Source of the DNA: Candidula unifasciata | Lineage: Eukaryota > Mollusca > Gastropoda > Stylommatophora > Geomitridae | Length of the DNA: 64,000 nucleotides | Direction: 5' to 3' | Assembly (NCBI GenBank): GCA_905116865.2 | Contig: CAJHNH020006101.1 | Location: forward strand, 316,501 to 380,500 | Shown here: positions 22,926 to 34,689 of the stretch, piece by piece | Position numbering within the stretch: the stretch's first letter is position 1 | Layout of the letters: each line of letters begins with the position of its first letter | Translations under genes and position numbers: made by a program | The notes under the pieces: generated by a model | What the model saw: the letters and a program-made list of their open reading frames with translations, nothing else | Databases searched by the model: none | Told to the model about the DNA's origin: nothing

Positions 22926-23021
22926 TTTTTGTGGTCACGTGGTCTGAAACGTGTTGTAAACAAGCACGGCGCATGCGCAGGGGGGAGGAGAGGGTCGGAG
23001 GAAGGAGGTAGGGTGACGTCA
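22919..23021 (-). promoter_or_regulatory. TATA-less promoter-like cluster (YY1, E-box, NRF-1, CRE)
   Basis: Within about 100 bp there are GTCGCCATTTT (reverse of the YY1 site AAAATGGCGAC, 22919-22929), the E-box CACGTG (22936-22941), the NRF-1 palindrome GCGCATGCGC (22969-22978) and a full CRE TGACGTCA (23014-23021). The block is much richer in CpG than its surroundings. This combination is typical of housekeeping or nuclear-gene promoters in animals. The orientation of the YY1 site and the donor at 22787 favour the minus strand; a bidirectional promoter is possible. Confidence 0.6.
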
Positions 23022-23034
23022 GAGATGGGGCCTC

Positions 23035-23595
23035 AGGCAGGAGAATTTGGTCATTCTATTTCTGGGACCTGCCGCGGCCTGCCCCGATAAAATCATCCAA
23101 TCTATTTGTGCGGTTTGTTCTTAAAATGTCAACACGTTGGCTGCGCAAACAAGTATATTTAAACTACTTGTTATCTCCTAATTCACGGCAAACGGTATTG
23201 GTGCACATTATAAAAGTTTTCTTTCCGTGTTTTATAGTACACCTTAATTACAGCCATTATACTTCTAGGATGTAAACAAATTCACAAGTATTGAGCGTCT
23301 CGTAAAAGTCGGGAAGTCACAAGAGGCACAGTCATAAATAAAACTGTACTTACTGACTGAAGTTTAATCCCCACCACCACCACGTTAAACATCAGGTGAC
23401 ACAAAGTGTCACCATTCGGATGAGGATAACGAGGGACAGGTCCCAGAAACCCCGTTCAGCCGCTTAATAACATAATTTCTTTGTTTATTATGAAAATTAT
23501 GCACCAATTGCGATTTTAATCTGTTGCATCACAGTAAGAAATGTATGGAGTGTTTATCAAATTATTTCTCTCTCACAATTCTTTATCTCTCTTTA

Positions 23596-23600
<5 letters not shown>
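23035..23600. other. no recognisable feature
   Basis: Upstream of the promoter block. No exon or repeat is recognised. Confidence 0.5.

Positions 23601-23603
<3 letters not shown>

Positions 23604-23675
<72 letters not shown>
23604..23675 (+). repeat. (CT)n microsatellite
   Basis: An almost pure CT tract of about 72 bases. Confidence 0.95.
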
Positions 23676-23679
<4 letters not shown>

Positions 23680-23789
23680 TCTAATTTTCATTTATCCCAA
23701 CTGCACCTAAGACTGCAAACCACTTCCACTCCCACCCAGACCTTTCTAGCACCCCTCCCTACATGATCGAGGTCTCTCCAGCGTCCCTC

Positions 23790-23815
23790 AGGGCCCACTT
23801 TGAGAAGCACTGCTA
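23790..23815 (-). repeat. isolated hAT-like terminus
   Basis: On the minus strand, CAGTGCTTCTCAAAGTGGGC matches the form of a hAT terminal repeat. No partner end was found. Confidence 0.4.
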
Positions 23816-23994
23816 TAGACGCTTGGACACAACATTTGACAATTGCGTGCTTCAAAATTGATGGACTGAAGCCTAATCTCAGGCAGTTTGCTATCTGCTG
23901 AGACATGGCATGGTTACATCATAACAAGTCCATTCGCAAATCTGGTGTTCCAGTACGCGACCTTGGGAAAGAAGTCCTTTAACAGTCATGTGTA

Positions 23995-25455
23995 TCTTGA
24001 CACCGTCCCGTGTATCTCAACACAGTCCTGTGGATCTCAGCACTGCCATGTGTATCTCACACAGCCGTGTATCTCAGCATTGCCCCGTGTATCTCAGCAT
24101 TGACCCATGTATCTTAGCATTGTCCCGTGTATCTCAGCACCACCCTTGTATCTCAGCGATATCCCGTGTATCTCAGCACTACCCGTGTATCTCAGCAATG
24201 TCCTGTGTATCTCAGCACTATCCGTGTATCTCAGCAGTGTCCCGTGTATATCAGCAATGTCCCGTGCATCTCAGCAATGTCATGTGTATCTCAGCGTTGT
24301 CCCGTGTATCTCACACAGCCGGGTATCTCAGCATTACCCCATATATGTCAGCATTGTCCCGTATATCTCAACATTGCCCCGTGTATCTCACACAACCGTG
24401 TATCTCAGCATAGCCCCGTGTATCTCAGCACGATCCCAAACGTTTCAATATTGTCCTGTGTATCTCAGCACCACCCTTGCATCTCAGCATTGTCCGTGTA
24501 TCTCAGCAATGTCCCGTGTATCTCAGCAATGTCTCGTGTATCTCAGCACTGTCCCGTGTATCTCAGCACAATCATAGGGGTCTCTGCCAGTGCCGGATTA
24601 AGGTATAAACTAAATTTTAAAAGACAACAAAAAAAATTTTGCTCAGGGCTTCACAATCTACAGGGCTCTCAACAATAACAATTTTTTTAAGCAAATTAAA
24701 TTTTTTTTTTGTGTGTGGTAATTTTGTATTTTCCCCTAAAAAAACAGTTTTAAGTTGTAACTTAGAACCTTTAAGATGATTATTTATTGTGTGTGAATTT
24801 GCAAACGCATTATTTATATAGGTTTTATCTGATAAAATTTAGGCGACAATAGATTTATATTATCCATATTCACATTTAGATGGCGTTGTAATTTAAAGCA
24901 GTAGGGGCCTTAGGGTTTTATATAACTTGGGGCCTTTTGAATCTAAATTCGGTGCTGATCTCAACAGTGCACTGTGTATCTCAACACTTCACTGTGTATC
25001 TCAACACTTCACTGTGTATCTCAACACTTCACTGTGTGTCTCAACATTGCAATGTGTATCTCGACGCTGCACTATATATCTCAACAGGCCATGTATCTCA
25101 ACACTGCACTGTGAGTCTCAACAGCTCAGCAGCCCCATGTATCTTAACAGCCCAGTGTATCTCAACAGCCCCGTGTATCTCAAGACCACAATGTGTATCC
25201 CAAATTTGAACTGTGTATCTAAACATCCGCGTGTATCTCCACACTGCACTGTCTATCTTAGTATCCCCGTGTATCTCCACACTGCACTGTGTATCTTAGC
25301 ATCCCCGTGTATCTCAACACTGCACTGTGAATCTCAACAGTCTTGTGTACCCTTGTGTATTTTAACGCTGTGTATCCTAACACAGTCCCGTGTATCTTAA
25401 CACAGTTCTGGTATCTCAACACAGTCCTGGTATCTCGACACAGTCCTGTGTATCT
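23995..25455 (+). repeat. 20-bp minisatellite in two blocks
   Basis: Units of about 20 bp with the core GTGTATCTCARCA fill 23995-24585 (mostly CCCGTGTATCTCAGCA) and 24958-25455 (mostly CACTGTGTATCTCAACA). The blocks share a core but differ in variant content, and are separated by a hAT-like insert. Open frames of up to 183 codons here are by-products. Confidence 0.9.
24588..24957. mobile_element. hAT-like MITE splitting the minisatellite
   Basis: The left end CAGTGCCGGATTAAGG and right end (reverse complement) CAGCACCGAATTTAGA are imperfect inverted repeats in hAT style. The flanks GTCTCTGC and ATCTCAAC agree at five of eight positions, which would fit a diverged TSD inside minisatellite sequence. 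The interior is AT-rich and non-coding. Confidence 0.55.
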
Positions 25456-25459
25456 CGTG

Positions 25460-25751
25460 CTATTAAACCAGTTAGAGACTTTTTTCCCCACACCAGTCTG
25501 TTTCTCTAGAAGCGAGCCCTTTCATTGACTCAGACTGAATGAACAGCAGTGTATCAGACTTCATCCTTAAAAACTCGATATCACCTGTCTGTCTGTATGT
25601 CCGTCTGTCTGCCTGCCTGTCCGTCTAATTGGTTGATTTGTGGAAAAGGTTGTAATAAGATAAATGTATCACTTATTCTGAATGCCTGATTTGTGCAAAA
25701 GGTTTTAAAAAGAAAATGTATCAATATGTTGATTGACTGATTTGTGGAAAC

Positions 25752-25817
<66 letters not shown>

Positions 25818-26930
25818 TGTGTGTGTATAACCACTGGTTTCAGTTTTGTTTATTATTGACAGTGCATAAGTAAACACCAGATCATAAATTATATCGTTCT
25901 AAAAAGGGAATGCGTTCTGCCTGAAAGGATTGTTGTTGTTTTTGTTGACAGGGTAAACACGCCTTTCCGGTGTTCCTCTTTAATGCTACCAGTTAATATG
26001 TCCCTTGTTCTCACCTTTGCATTACACTTCTTCTTTTTATTACCCACAACAATATATACGCCAACTCCTTCTCGTCCACAGCATCCTTTTTCTTTCTGTC
26101 TTTCTGTTTTTCTTTCTTTCAGTAACAAGCTGGTAAAGGTAGGTTGTTAGCCTGTTGCTAATTTTGGTTTGGCTGTACTTGACGGACTTAAACTGACAGG
26201 TTTGCTGATCTGAACTCACCAGAAGTGCCCAATCAGTCACCATTGTTCGTTAGAGTTATAAAAACCAAAGACTTGAGAAAAGGCTCAATTTGGCCTTTGG
26301 GTCGGCGGGGGTGAAACGAGACACATGTCGTTCTGATTTTTTTCCCGGTACTGTACAGGGTTTTTAGCGCAGTGTAGGTTCAGGGGGACTCAGTCGAGAG
26401 AAGAATTGGCTCACTAGTTTCGTGATGTGGAGGGACGTTCAGTAGATATATTATGTTAGATCTCGATTTCCATGTGCATGATGGCTAGAAATTCTGATAG
26501 TAGGTCTTGGAGTGGGAGGCAAATTCTGATCTTTTTTTTTTTTTTCGATCACGTTGTCGATTGTTAATTGTTTGTTATCTGTTAAGCACGCTAGTTCTGT
26601 GTTTAGAAAAATAAACATTTGTTGTGTGTGATGATTATGTTTTATGTGTTTGATTCAGAATATGGCTTGTAATTCATGCAATTGGTCGGAATAGGCGTTG
26701 CCTATGTAGTTATATGTTGTACTTGTGTAATTCCCTATTTGCATATTCATCGCCATGAGTATTGTGTCATGGTTTCTGCAGCAGAAGATCCCTTGTCTTC
26801 TTTTTACTTATACTGTTTCTGTGGTTCAGCTTAAAACTACTTATTTTTCTAACCACGTTTCCTTACTCGTCTCCCTCCTTGTTTTCCCACTTTTCACTAG
26901 CTAATTTCTTGTATTTTTTCATGGTGATAT
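25460..26930. other. microsatellites and unassigned sequence
   Basis: A CTGT-type tract lies at about 25586-25622, and a pure GA tract at 25754-25815. A roughly 60-bp phrase (TTGATTTGTGGAAA..GGTTTTAA) recurs three times between 25630 and 25750. From 25880 to 26930 nothing is recognised. Confidence 0.6.
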
Positions 26931-26935
26931 TTTCC

Positions 26936-26985
26936 CCAGGTGACATTATAATATATTCAGATGGGTCTGTAGCTAGGGTTTTAAA
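26936..26985 (+). pseudogene. short RNase H fragment of LINE family R
   Basis: GDIIIYSDGSVARVLNKF is the first strand of the family R RNase H domain (catalytic Asp in YSDGS). It stops abruptly at CCATTGGCAGCCCT, which is identical to the right-hand end of the neighbouring hAT MITE. A lost or partly deleted MITE copy therefore seems to have interrupted it. Confidence 0.6.
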
Positions 26986-27044
26986 CAAATTCCATTGGCA
27001 GCCCTCTACCAGCGATTTCCGTTTCCTGTCTGGCCTCTGACGGG

Positions 27045-27271
27045 CAGGGCTGCCAATGCTGGGTTTTTCCCCCAGATCTAGGTTTTCAGGGAAATCTGGT
27101 TTTCTTTTTAATATATCCCTATATAAAAGTGGTAAATGTTTCGTTTCGTAACTATAAATTGTGTACATTTTAACAATCTGGGGTTTTTTTTTTTTTTTCA
27201 TTATCTATGTTTTGCTTGGGTTTTTGTTTAGCGAAGCTGGGTTTAAAAAAAAAATCCCATTGGCAGCCCTG
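27045..27271. mobile_element. hAT-type MITE, 227 bp, perfect 8-bp TSD
   Basis: Perfect 14-base terminal inverted repeats (CAGGGCTGCCAATG at left, CATTGGCAGCCCTG at right) are flanked by the perfect TSD CTGACGGG at 27037-27044 and 27272-27279. The interior is AT-rich and non-coding. Its right TSD is shared with the hAT element that begins at 27283. Confidence 0.92.
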
Positions 27272-27282
27272 CTGACGGGAGT

Positions 27283-28827
27283 CAGGGTTGCCATATTGGC
27301 ATTTTTTATGCCAGATTCCACAAATCTGGCATATTTGAAATTGAACTGGCATAAGAGAATGAACTGGCATATTCTGGCATATTTGGGTTTTTCCTGGCAT
27401 TTTTTTTTCAAGATGTGCTCACATTTTCTTCATGGTTCCTCTATTATAAACACGCAAGTTTATTAAAAACAATGTAGACCTACAGATAAAATCTTTTTTT
27501 CAGTTTGACTTTGTTGTGATGTCCTGGTACAGACTAACAGAGAATCGTGCTATTTCTTTTTGTTTTGTTGTTTTACTGTCAGAAATACCTCAGTGGTTTC
27601 GTCATAGTGATTTAAGATGAGAAGCCTATAAAGAACTGTTTAGAGAGATGCACACATCTACGGAGTTTGAATCAGAACGAACTGCTCCTCTTCCAGAAAC
27701 TGTCATCTACTAGATGGTTTGTGCGTGGAAAGATTATGTTTAATATGTTGGTGAACTGGGAAGAATTGAAAGCTTATTTCACATGTGCTGAATTAGCCCA
27801 GAAAACGTTTGACACAAAATATAAAGTAAGATTGTTAAAGGAAATGCTGTTAGACCACAAAAAATATTTGTACTTTGTGTTTGCGACACCAATTGTACAA
27901 GAATTTGAAAGACTGAACAGTCTTTTTCAACAAACAAAAGCTGATCCTCATGAACTACACCAAGAATTGTCCATGCACCAGAAAAGTCTTAAGAACAGAC
28001 TGTATGACGTCAGTGAACAGAAAAAATATTCATCACGTTGACTTTGGTATTAAATTCCTAACGGAATGTAATGCGTTCCCACAGAAGAATAACAGGACTG
28101 AAGTTCAGATAGAAAAAAACAATATTAATGAAAGATGTATGTGTGTGCTAGAAGAAGCTCTCAATCAAATTACGTGTAGACTTCCAACCGAGAATATATT
28201 TCAAAATCTGTCAAAATTGAGCCCTTTGGCAGTTTTAAATCAAGTATCAAGGACACAGTTTTCAGAGCTACCATTTTTACACCTGGCAGAAAACAACATC
28301 AGTATTATAGAAGAACAGTACAGAAAACCGATTGTTGTCAACTGGAAGGAAGAAGAAGCTACATTTAAGAAGGATGGACTACCTACAAACAGGGAAGATT
28401 TTTGAATAGGAGTACTTCGACACCAGGCATTTAAAGAGTTGGCCACTTTCGCCCTTACTTGCCTAATAATGCCCGTTAGCAACGCTGTAGTTATGAAAAT
28501 ATTCTCTCTTGTTACTTCAACTAAATCAAAAGCAAGAAACAAAGTACAGCTGGATTTTCTTGATGCAATTGTCAGAATTAGAGCAGAACTAATGGTATCA
28601 AAGAAATGTTGCAAAGACTTCATTCCATTTGAGAAAATGCTTAAAGATTTTACGTCCGAAAAGGTTTATGCTGCATCTTCCACTTGTCCAATGAGGATGA
28701 CAGTGAAGAATTCAATCTAGAGCTTTTGATGTGAAGTTAGTACAAGGTTACACTATATTTGGCAATTTTCTGGCATATTTTGGGTGATGGTTTGGCATAA
28801 AATGACGATTTTTATCTGGCAACCCTG
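27283..28827 (+). mobile_element. hAT DNA transposon, 1545 bp, degenerate
   Basis: The terminal inverted repeats begin CAGGGTTGCCA at both ends. The flanks are GACGGGAGT at 27274-27282 and 28828-28836, a 9-base match; the hAT TSD is usually 8 bp, so one base may be chance. Inside are the word TGGCATA repeated near both ends (subterminal repeats often bind hAT transposase) and a transposase pseudogene. The N-terminal half of the transposase gene is missing. Confidence 0.92.
27600..28720 (+). pseudogene. hAT transposase, C-terminal half, frameshifted
   Basis: This encodes the C-terminal half of a hAT-family transposase in three overlapping frames. The first (27667-28041) has STRWFVRGKIMFNMLVNWEE, then FVFATPIVQEFERLN, a conserved helical region of hAT proteins. 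The second (27950-28405) continues through LPTENIFQNLSKLSPLAVLN. After a stop at 28403 the third (28439-28720) holds the dimerisation motif MPVSNAVVMKIFS..., then LDAIVRIRAEL. The N-terminal BED-type finger and the first catalytic Asp are absent, as only about 320 bp separates the left terminus from this region. The enzyme would have cut and pasted elements with CAGGG ends, possibly including the adjacent MITE. It is inactive now. Confidence 0.85.
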
Positions 28828-29014
28828 GACGGGAGTTTGTCCGGGTCCAACAGGGGTTATTTCATGTCATGTAGTATTTGATTAACACTAATAGTATTTT
28901 ATGTGACAGCATAGAAATAACATGTCAGTCCTATGAAACTATGATGAAAGTATTCATTAATGGGCAAGTTCATTTGTAATTTTACACTATAAACTTATAA
29001 CATTACTCAGTAAT

Positions 29015-29176
29015 GAGAGGTTCTGGCAGAAGCTCGAGGCTCAGAGGAAAGGCAAGACGGACGTTTAATCAGAAAGCTACTGGCACCATTAGAATCGGAA
29101 CTCTTCGCTGGCTTCCGAAGATGGGGACGGAGCGCTTATGGGAATGCCCCGAGTGCTATGATGTCGGTTCTTGAAT
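29015..29176 (+). pseudogene. LINE family R tail
   Basis: GGCTCAGAGGAAAGGCAAGACGG through ATGGGAATGCCCCGAGTGC matches the 3' coding tail of family R (compare 5735-5877), ending CPECYDV. Only the last 50 or so codons remain. Confidence 0.7.
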
Positions 29177-29487
29177 CAAATCAGTAATGTAATAAATGAA
29201 CGTTCGGAAATCGTAAATCAAAAATAGTCTGTTCTGTTGACATACATTGCATTGAGTAGTAATGAGTAGTTCACAGCCTTTGTGGCGGAACCGAGACGTA
29301 TGTTTTAACAATTTCCAAGAATCTATGTCAGTTATAAAGGAAGAAAATAAATTATGTGTGGGTGCATTACTTGTTCACTCAAGTTTGGTTCTCGAGGAAA
29401 ATGCATAGCCTATTCATTTTGCGGCAAGACACAGATTTTGGACACTGACCACTCACTAGCCACTGACCAGCCATAACTAAACCAGTG

Positions 29488-29881
29488 GGCAAAACTGAAA
29501 ACGGCGACCCTAGGGGACGCAATTCATTGCAAGTTACTGGTACTTTACATGGGGATGTTAGAGGATGTAATTCACTGTTTGTGTAAGTTCATATAACGGT
29601 GTTCTTTAATTAGTGACTAAGTCAAAATTTTAAAATCATTGTTTACCTATAAAACCAGTACAGTTGGATTAAAGTTTAATACTTATTAATTCTTTGTGAT
29701 TAGGGTTAGAGTTGAAGTTAAGGCTAACCCTAAACTCAAACCCTAACCCTGACCTGAAGCATTATTAAATGTTAGAGAACATTATTATGTGAATGTAAAC
29801 AAGCTACTGATTGTCTTCCTTATAGCCGCTGTAAGCAAACAATAGATTGCATCCCCTGGGGTCACCGTTTTCAGTTTTGCC
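29488..29881. mobile_element. palindromic MITE with telomere-like core, 394 bp
   Basis: The left terminus GGCAAAACTGAAAACGG and right terminus (reverse complement) GGCAAAACTGAAAACGG match perfectly for 17 bases, and the similarity continues (CGACCCTAGGGGACGCAAT against TGACCCCAGGGGATGCAAT). AACCAG lies just outside both ends (29480-29485 and 29882-29887). The centre contains GATTAGGGTTAGAG and AAACCCTAACCCTG facing each other. No coding region. Confidence 0.8.
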
Positions 29882-29933
29882 AACCAGGATAGAGGTTCGA
29901 GCTAGAGGATGCTCACCACGTAGGCGCAGATGT

Positions 29934-31017
29934 CTTCTTCTTCTTCTTTCGTTCGCCTGAAATAAGTTGTCTCTATCAGCAATTTTGTCTCTTGTATAAA
30001 TATCACTGTTGTTGTTAATTCATTCAGTGGTCCATAGAGTTTACGTTCCACTGTTGTTCTTTCTGGCCTAAAAGGTTTGCCTTAATGTGTCAAATTCGGT
30101 GCAGTCCTGGAGTACATGCTCTGCTGTCTGGGGCACATTTCCACAGGTGAACATGGCTGATACGCTTATCTTGAATTTTGTGTACATGTGGTTACGTAAT
30201 CGGTTGTACCCTGTTCTGAGGCGGAGGATGATGACTTGTTCTGATCTGTCCAAAATAAAATATTCGTCTTGTGCTGGGGCTGGTGGTTTCCTGATTGATT
30301 TAATGATTCTTTTCTTTTGGTGGTATGTGACTGGTACATACGGCTGCACTTTTGTCGCACCTTCCCCTGCCAGTTGATAAGCTTTCTCATTTCCAGGCAC
30401 TCCACAATGAGACGGTATCCACTGCATTACAACTCTTCTCTGAAGGCTAAGTTGTGTCACGCCAGCAGTTTTTGCAATTCGGGTAGTTTCCTAGACTGGA
30501 GTGCTTCAAGTACTGATTTAGCATCTATCAGCATTACCACATACTATGAGCCAAGATTGGTATTTAGCAGTTTCTCTGCTGCTATCTTGATAGCATGAGT
30601 TTCTGCAACATAGTTATGGCAGTACTTTCCGGTTGGTTCTCTGGACTTATCTCTAGGACCATCTGAGAATTCTGTGTACACTCCAGCACCACCATTTCTA
30701 ACTGCACTTTCTGCGGACCCATCTGTATAGACTCTGACCCATTGTTCTTGTGGGTATTCTTCATCAATATAACTGAGGGTGGCCATTCTGTGTTGTACAC
30801 TATCTTGTTCTTTCTTGTCAAATATTCCTTTCACATTTGTCTGGATTTGTACTGTTAGTTTGCATTTCTCTCTCCATGGGGTTTGTTCTGGAATACTTTT
30901 AAGTGGACAACCAATTTCTGGAAGGTCAGCAGTTTGTCTACATATTCTTTTTGCTTGATGTATAAAGCTGCTTCTTTTTAACCGTCCCAAGGCTAGGTTC
31001 TGAAATCTATTTAGTTA
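29934..31017 (-). pseudogene. 5'-truncated LINE copy (same family as 14784) with 10-bp TSD
   Basis: This is the RNase H half of the LINE family found at 14784-17864. The TSD GCGCAGATGT lies at 29924-29933 and 31018-31027, exactly outside a CTTCTTCTT (GAA) tail and the 5' truncation point. From the right, an open segment to 30544 gives GRLKRSSFIHQAKR, then VYTDGSAESAVRNGGAGVY and a stop; after frameshifts another (30068-30460) gives VMQWIPSHCGVPGNEKAYQ and LRTGYNRLRNHMY. One catalytic residue is altered: GNEKAY replaces GNEKAD at the last Asp. The element starts within the linker between reverse transcriptase and RNase H. Confidence 0.9.
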
Positions 31018-31329
31018 GCGCAGATGTTAAAACATTATTGCCACTGTGGCCCTAACCCTACCCAACTCATATCCAGCAGCAATATAGACAAAATCAAACT
31101 CAGATATGGCTCATTTATAAAATTCTTGTTTCCGTGGTTTAAAATTTATTGCCTACATCTGCTATGTGTTTAGCATAAATATCACTGTATGTCAGTCACT
31201 GGTATGTGGGGTTTTCACATTCTGTACTAATGGTATGTTTGTGTAATACTGGAAAATACTAATTAAATCAGGATTTCATGTTCTTTTAGTTTTTTACTTT
31301 TATACCATGAAACAGACAGGAGCTGTCCA

Positions 31330-31975
31330 TTGGAGGACTGAGCACCCATGGGAAAACCCATTGTGCAGTGATGTCGATTGTGATAACTCCCACAGTTAGC
31401 ATTGGATACATTGCAGCCAGCCTCCGTTATGGAGATGGCACACATTTTTTTAAATGAAGTCAGAAGAAAAGAGACATTAAATGTTTGGTATCTTGATTGT
31501 TAATAAACTATGTAGTCAAATTTGAGAGTAACCATTACATTTACACATGAACCCCTTACAACTTGCTTACCAGCTTGGCTGTAGCTGTCTAAGTATATAC
31601 TATGGGGGATATAGAGTTGGACATACAAGACAGAGGACTCAGTGTCAATGAGACTGGGACCAGGTTTCTTGATATGTCTACATCCATTTCTACTTGTGTT
31701 TTATCTGGTGGTGATGAGCAGTAGAGAGATTCCAGGTTTGGCCAGTTGGTATCGCACTGGGAATCAAGCCATGTGGAAACAGTGGAATACAGATGTTACA
31801 GCACAGACTTCATAGAGGCCTGTGGCCTTCTTGTTTGAAAACCACTGGCAGAGAGAATAAAAAGAAGAAGTGAACAGTGATTGTTTCCTGATGTTCTATT
31901 GCCACAATCGATGTCACTGCACATTAGATATTCCCATGTGGACTTAAATCTTCTGATGCAGCAGCCATCACGAGA
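31330..31975. pseudogene. inverted pair of LINE family R tail fragments
   Basis: A plus-strand tail piece at 31330-31385 (CACCCATGGG..GTGCAGTGATGTCGATTGTG) faces a minus-strand one at 31895-31975 (GTGCAGTGACATCGATTGTGG in reverse). Between them, TTTGAAAACCACTG (31835-31848) is a solitary hAT-like end. Nothing else is recognised in the interval. Confidence 0.5.
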
Positions 31976-32299
31976 TGCCTTTACCAATTTTTCCCTGGAG
32001 TATTTGGCTACAATGCTTCCTGTCTTCACCTTGAAGATGGCATAGACATGCTTTGCCAGGTTTTAGTCCCAGGTCATAATTGGGCTAGCACCAGAGATTC
32101 CTCGGTATCCATCAGCCTAGTTGTCCAGTGTTGATTCTGTCAGTTGTGTCCATGTTTCTTCCATTGTGTGTTAGTGTCTTTTATGTCATTTGTTTCATTT
32201 TGTCTGTTAACTTTTAAGGGACAGGAATAAGTTTTTGTGACCTTAAGTGTTTACCAAAAACTTGTTTTATCCTATGTATAAATGGGGAATATTTCATTT

Positions 32300-32690
32300 C
32301 TAATCACAAGTATAATTGTTTTAATATTTCATTTATCATCATAAATATTATTGTTTATTATATAAATTACGGTTGTAAATATAATTGTTCAGTATTTTAA
32401 TTATAGTCATAAATATAATTGTTGCATATTTCGTTTATAATCATAAATCTAATTTTTGTGTTTTTAATGTAATATCATAAATATAATTGTTTAATATTTC
32501 ATTTATAATCATAGATATAATTGTTGCCTATTTCATTTATAACTAAATATAATTTTTGAGTATTCAGTGTATTGTCATAAATCTATTTGTTGCATATTTC
32601 ATTTATAATCATAAATATATTTGTTACATATTTCATTTATAAATCATAAATATATTTATTGCATATTTCACTTATAATCATAAATATAAA
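32300..32690 (+). repeat. AT-rich minisatellite, unit about 34 bp
   Basis: About eleven diverged units of the form ATATAATTGTTGCATATTTC then ATTTATAATCATAA. Confidence 0.8.
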
Positions 32691-33021
32691 TGTGGAAACT
32701 GAGGCCTCCACCCCTCTCTTGCAATTTTTTGGTTTGTTATCTAGGCCGCCAGGTTCCAGCAACCCTGTACAGACTCCAACTGAACACCTGAGAATATCAG
32801 AGCTATGTGTGATAGTCAGTTGTTTGAATGTAAATGATTCTAAACTTGGTTCTGCTTTCTTACATCTTAGGATGACGTCTGCAGCTGTTGGAGATGGGTG
32901 GAGATGGTGGTGGTGAGAGCAAAGGATATGAATCTAAGTACCATGGTGGATGATGGAGGTGAGAAAGCTGTTGATAATGTAGGTAACAAATGAAGAAATA
33001 AATAACAGTATACAGATTATT

Positions 33022-33390
33022 CTCTTCTTCAGGATTCCAAGCCCTTGAGGTTGATTGCAGCAGATGCCACCCACCATCTATCCATATCTGTGATTAGCTC
33101 CCTTCTTCCATTGGTGATTCCAAGTGTTTATAGACTTGTATTATCTCTTCATCTTCTTGGTCTGTCTCATGGTATGCTCCCTTTCACTTCTTTTGTATAC
33201 AGTTTTTGTCTCTTTGTTATCTGCCATTCTCTCTATATGCCACAACCATTTCCATCTCTTAGCCTTCATCATGCCAATAATTAAGGCTGCTTTAGACAGG
33301 TTAGGAATTTCATTGTTGCCTCTCACTCTCCATTATGCAATGTTTGCATCTTTTATGTGTCCAACGATTTGTCTCAAGTTCTGAAAAGTT
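33022..33390 (-). pseudogene. LINE C-terminal fragment (RTE/L2-like)
   Basis: On the minus strand, IVGHIKDANIA, a stop, then WRVRGNNEIPNLSKAALII, KRWKWLWHIERMADNKET and KTVYKRS follow the C-terminal pattern of RTE/L2-like LINEs (RN..I..L.......I..RRL.WLGH..RM). A short GAAGAAGAG tail at 33022-33031 fits the 3' end. It is truncated on the 5' side and has an internal stop. A phrase matching the segment after the last motif (NHRYG..VGGICC) reads on to about 33040. Confidence 0.65.
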
Positions 33391-33394
33391 TGTA

Positions 33395-34685
<1,291 letters not shown>

Positions 34686-34689
34686 GAAA

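Noticed and set aside
23988..25491. Open frames of 141-183 codons
   Set aside because: They are translations of the 20-bp minisatellite in several frames.
29700..29760. Interstitial telomere repeat
   Set aside because: Only two or three imperfect TTAGGG-like units on each strand; they are the core of a palindromic MITE.
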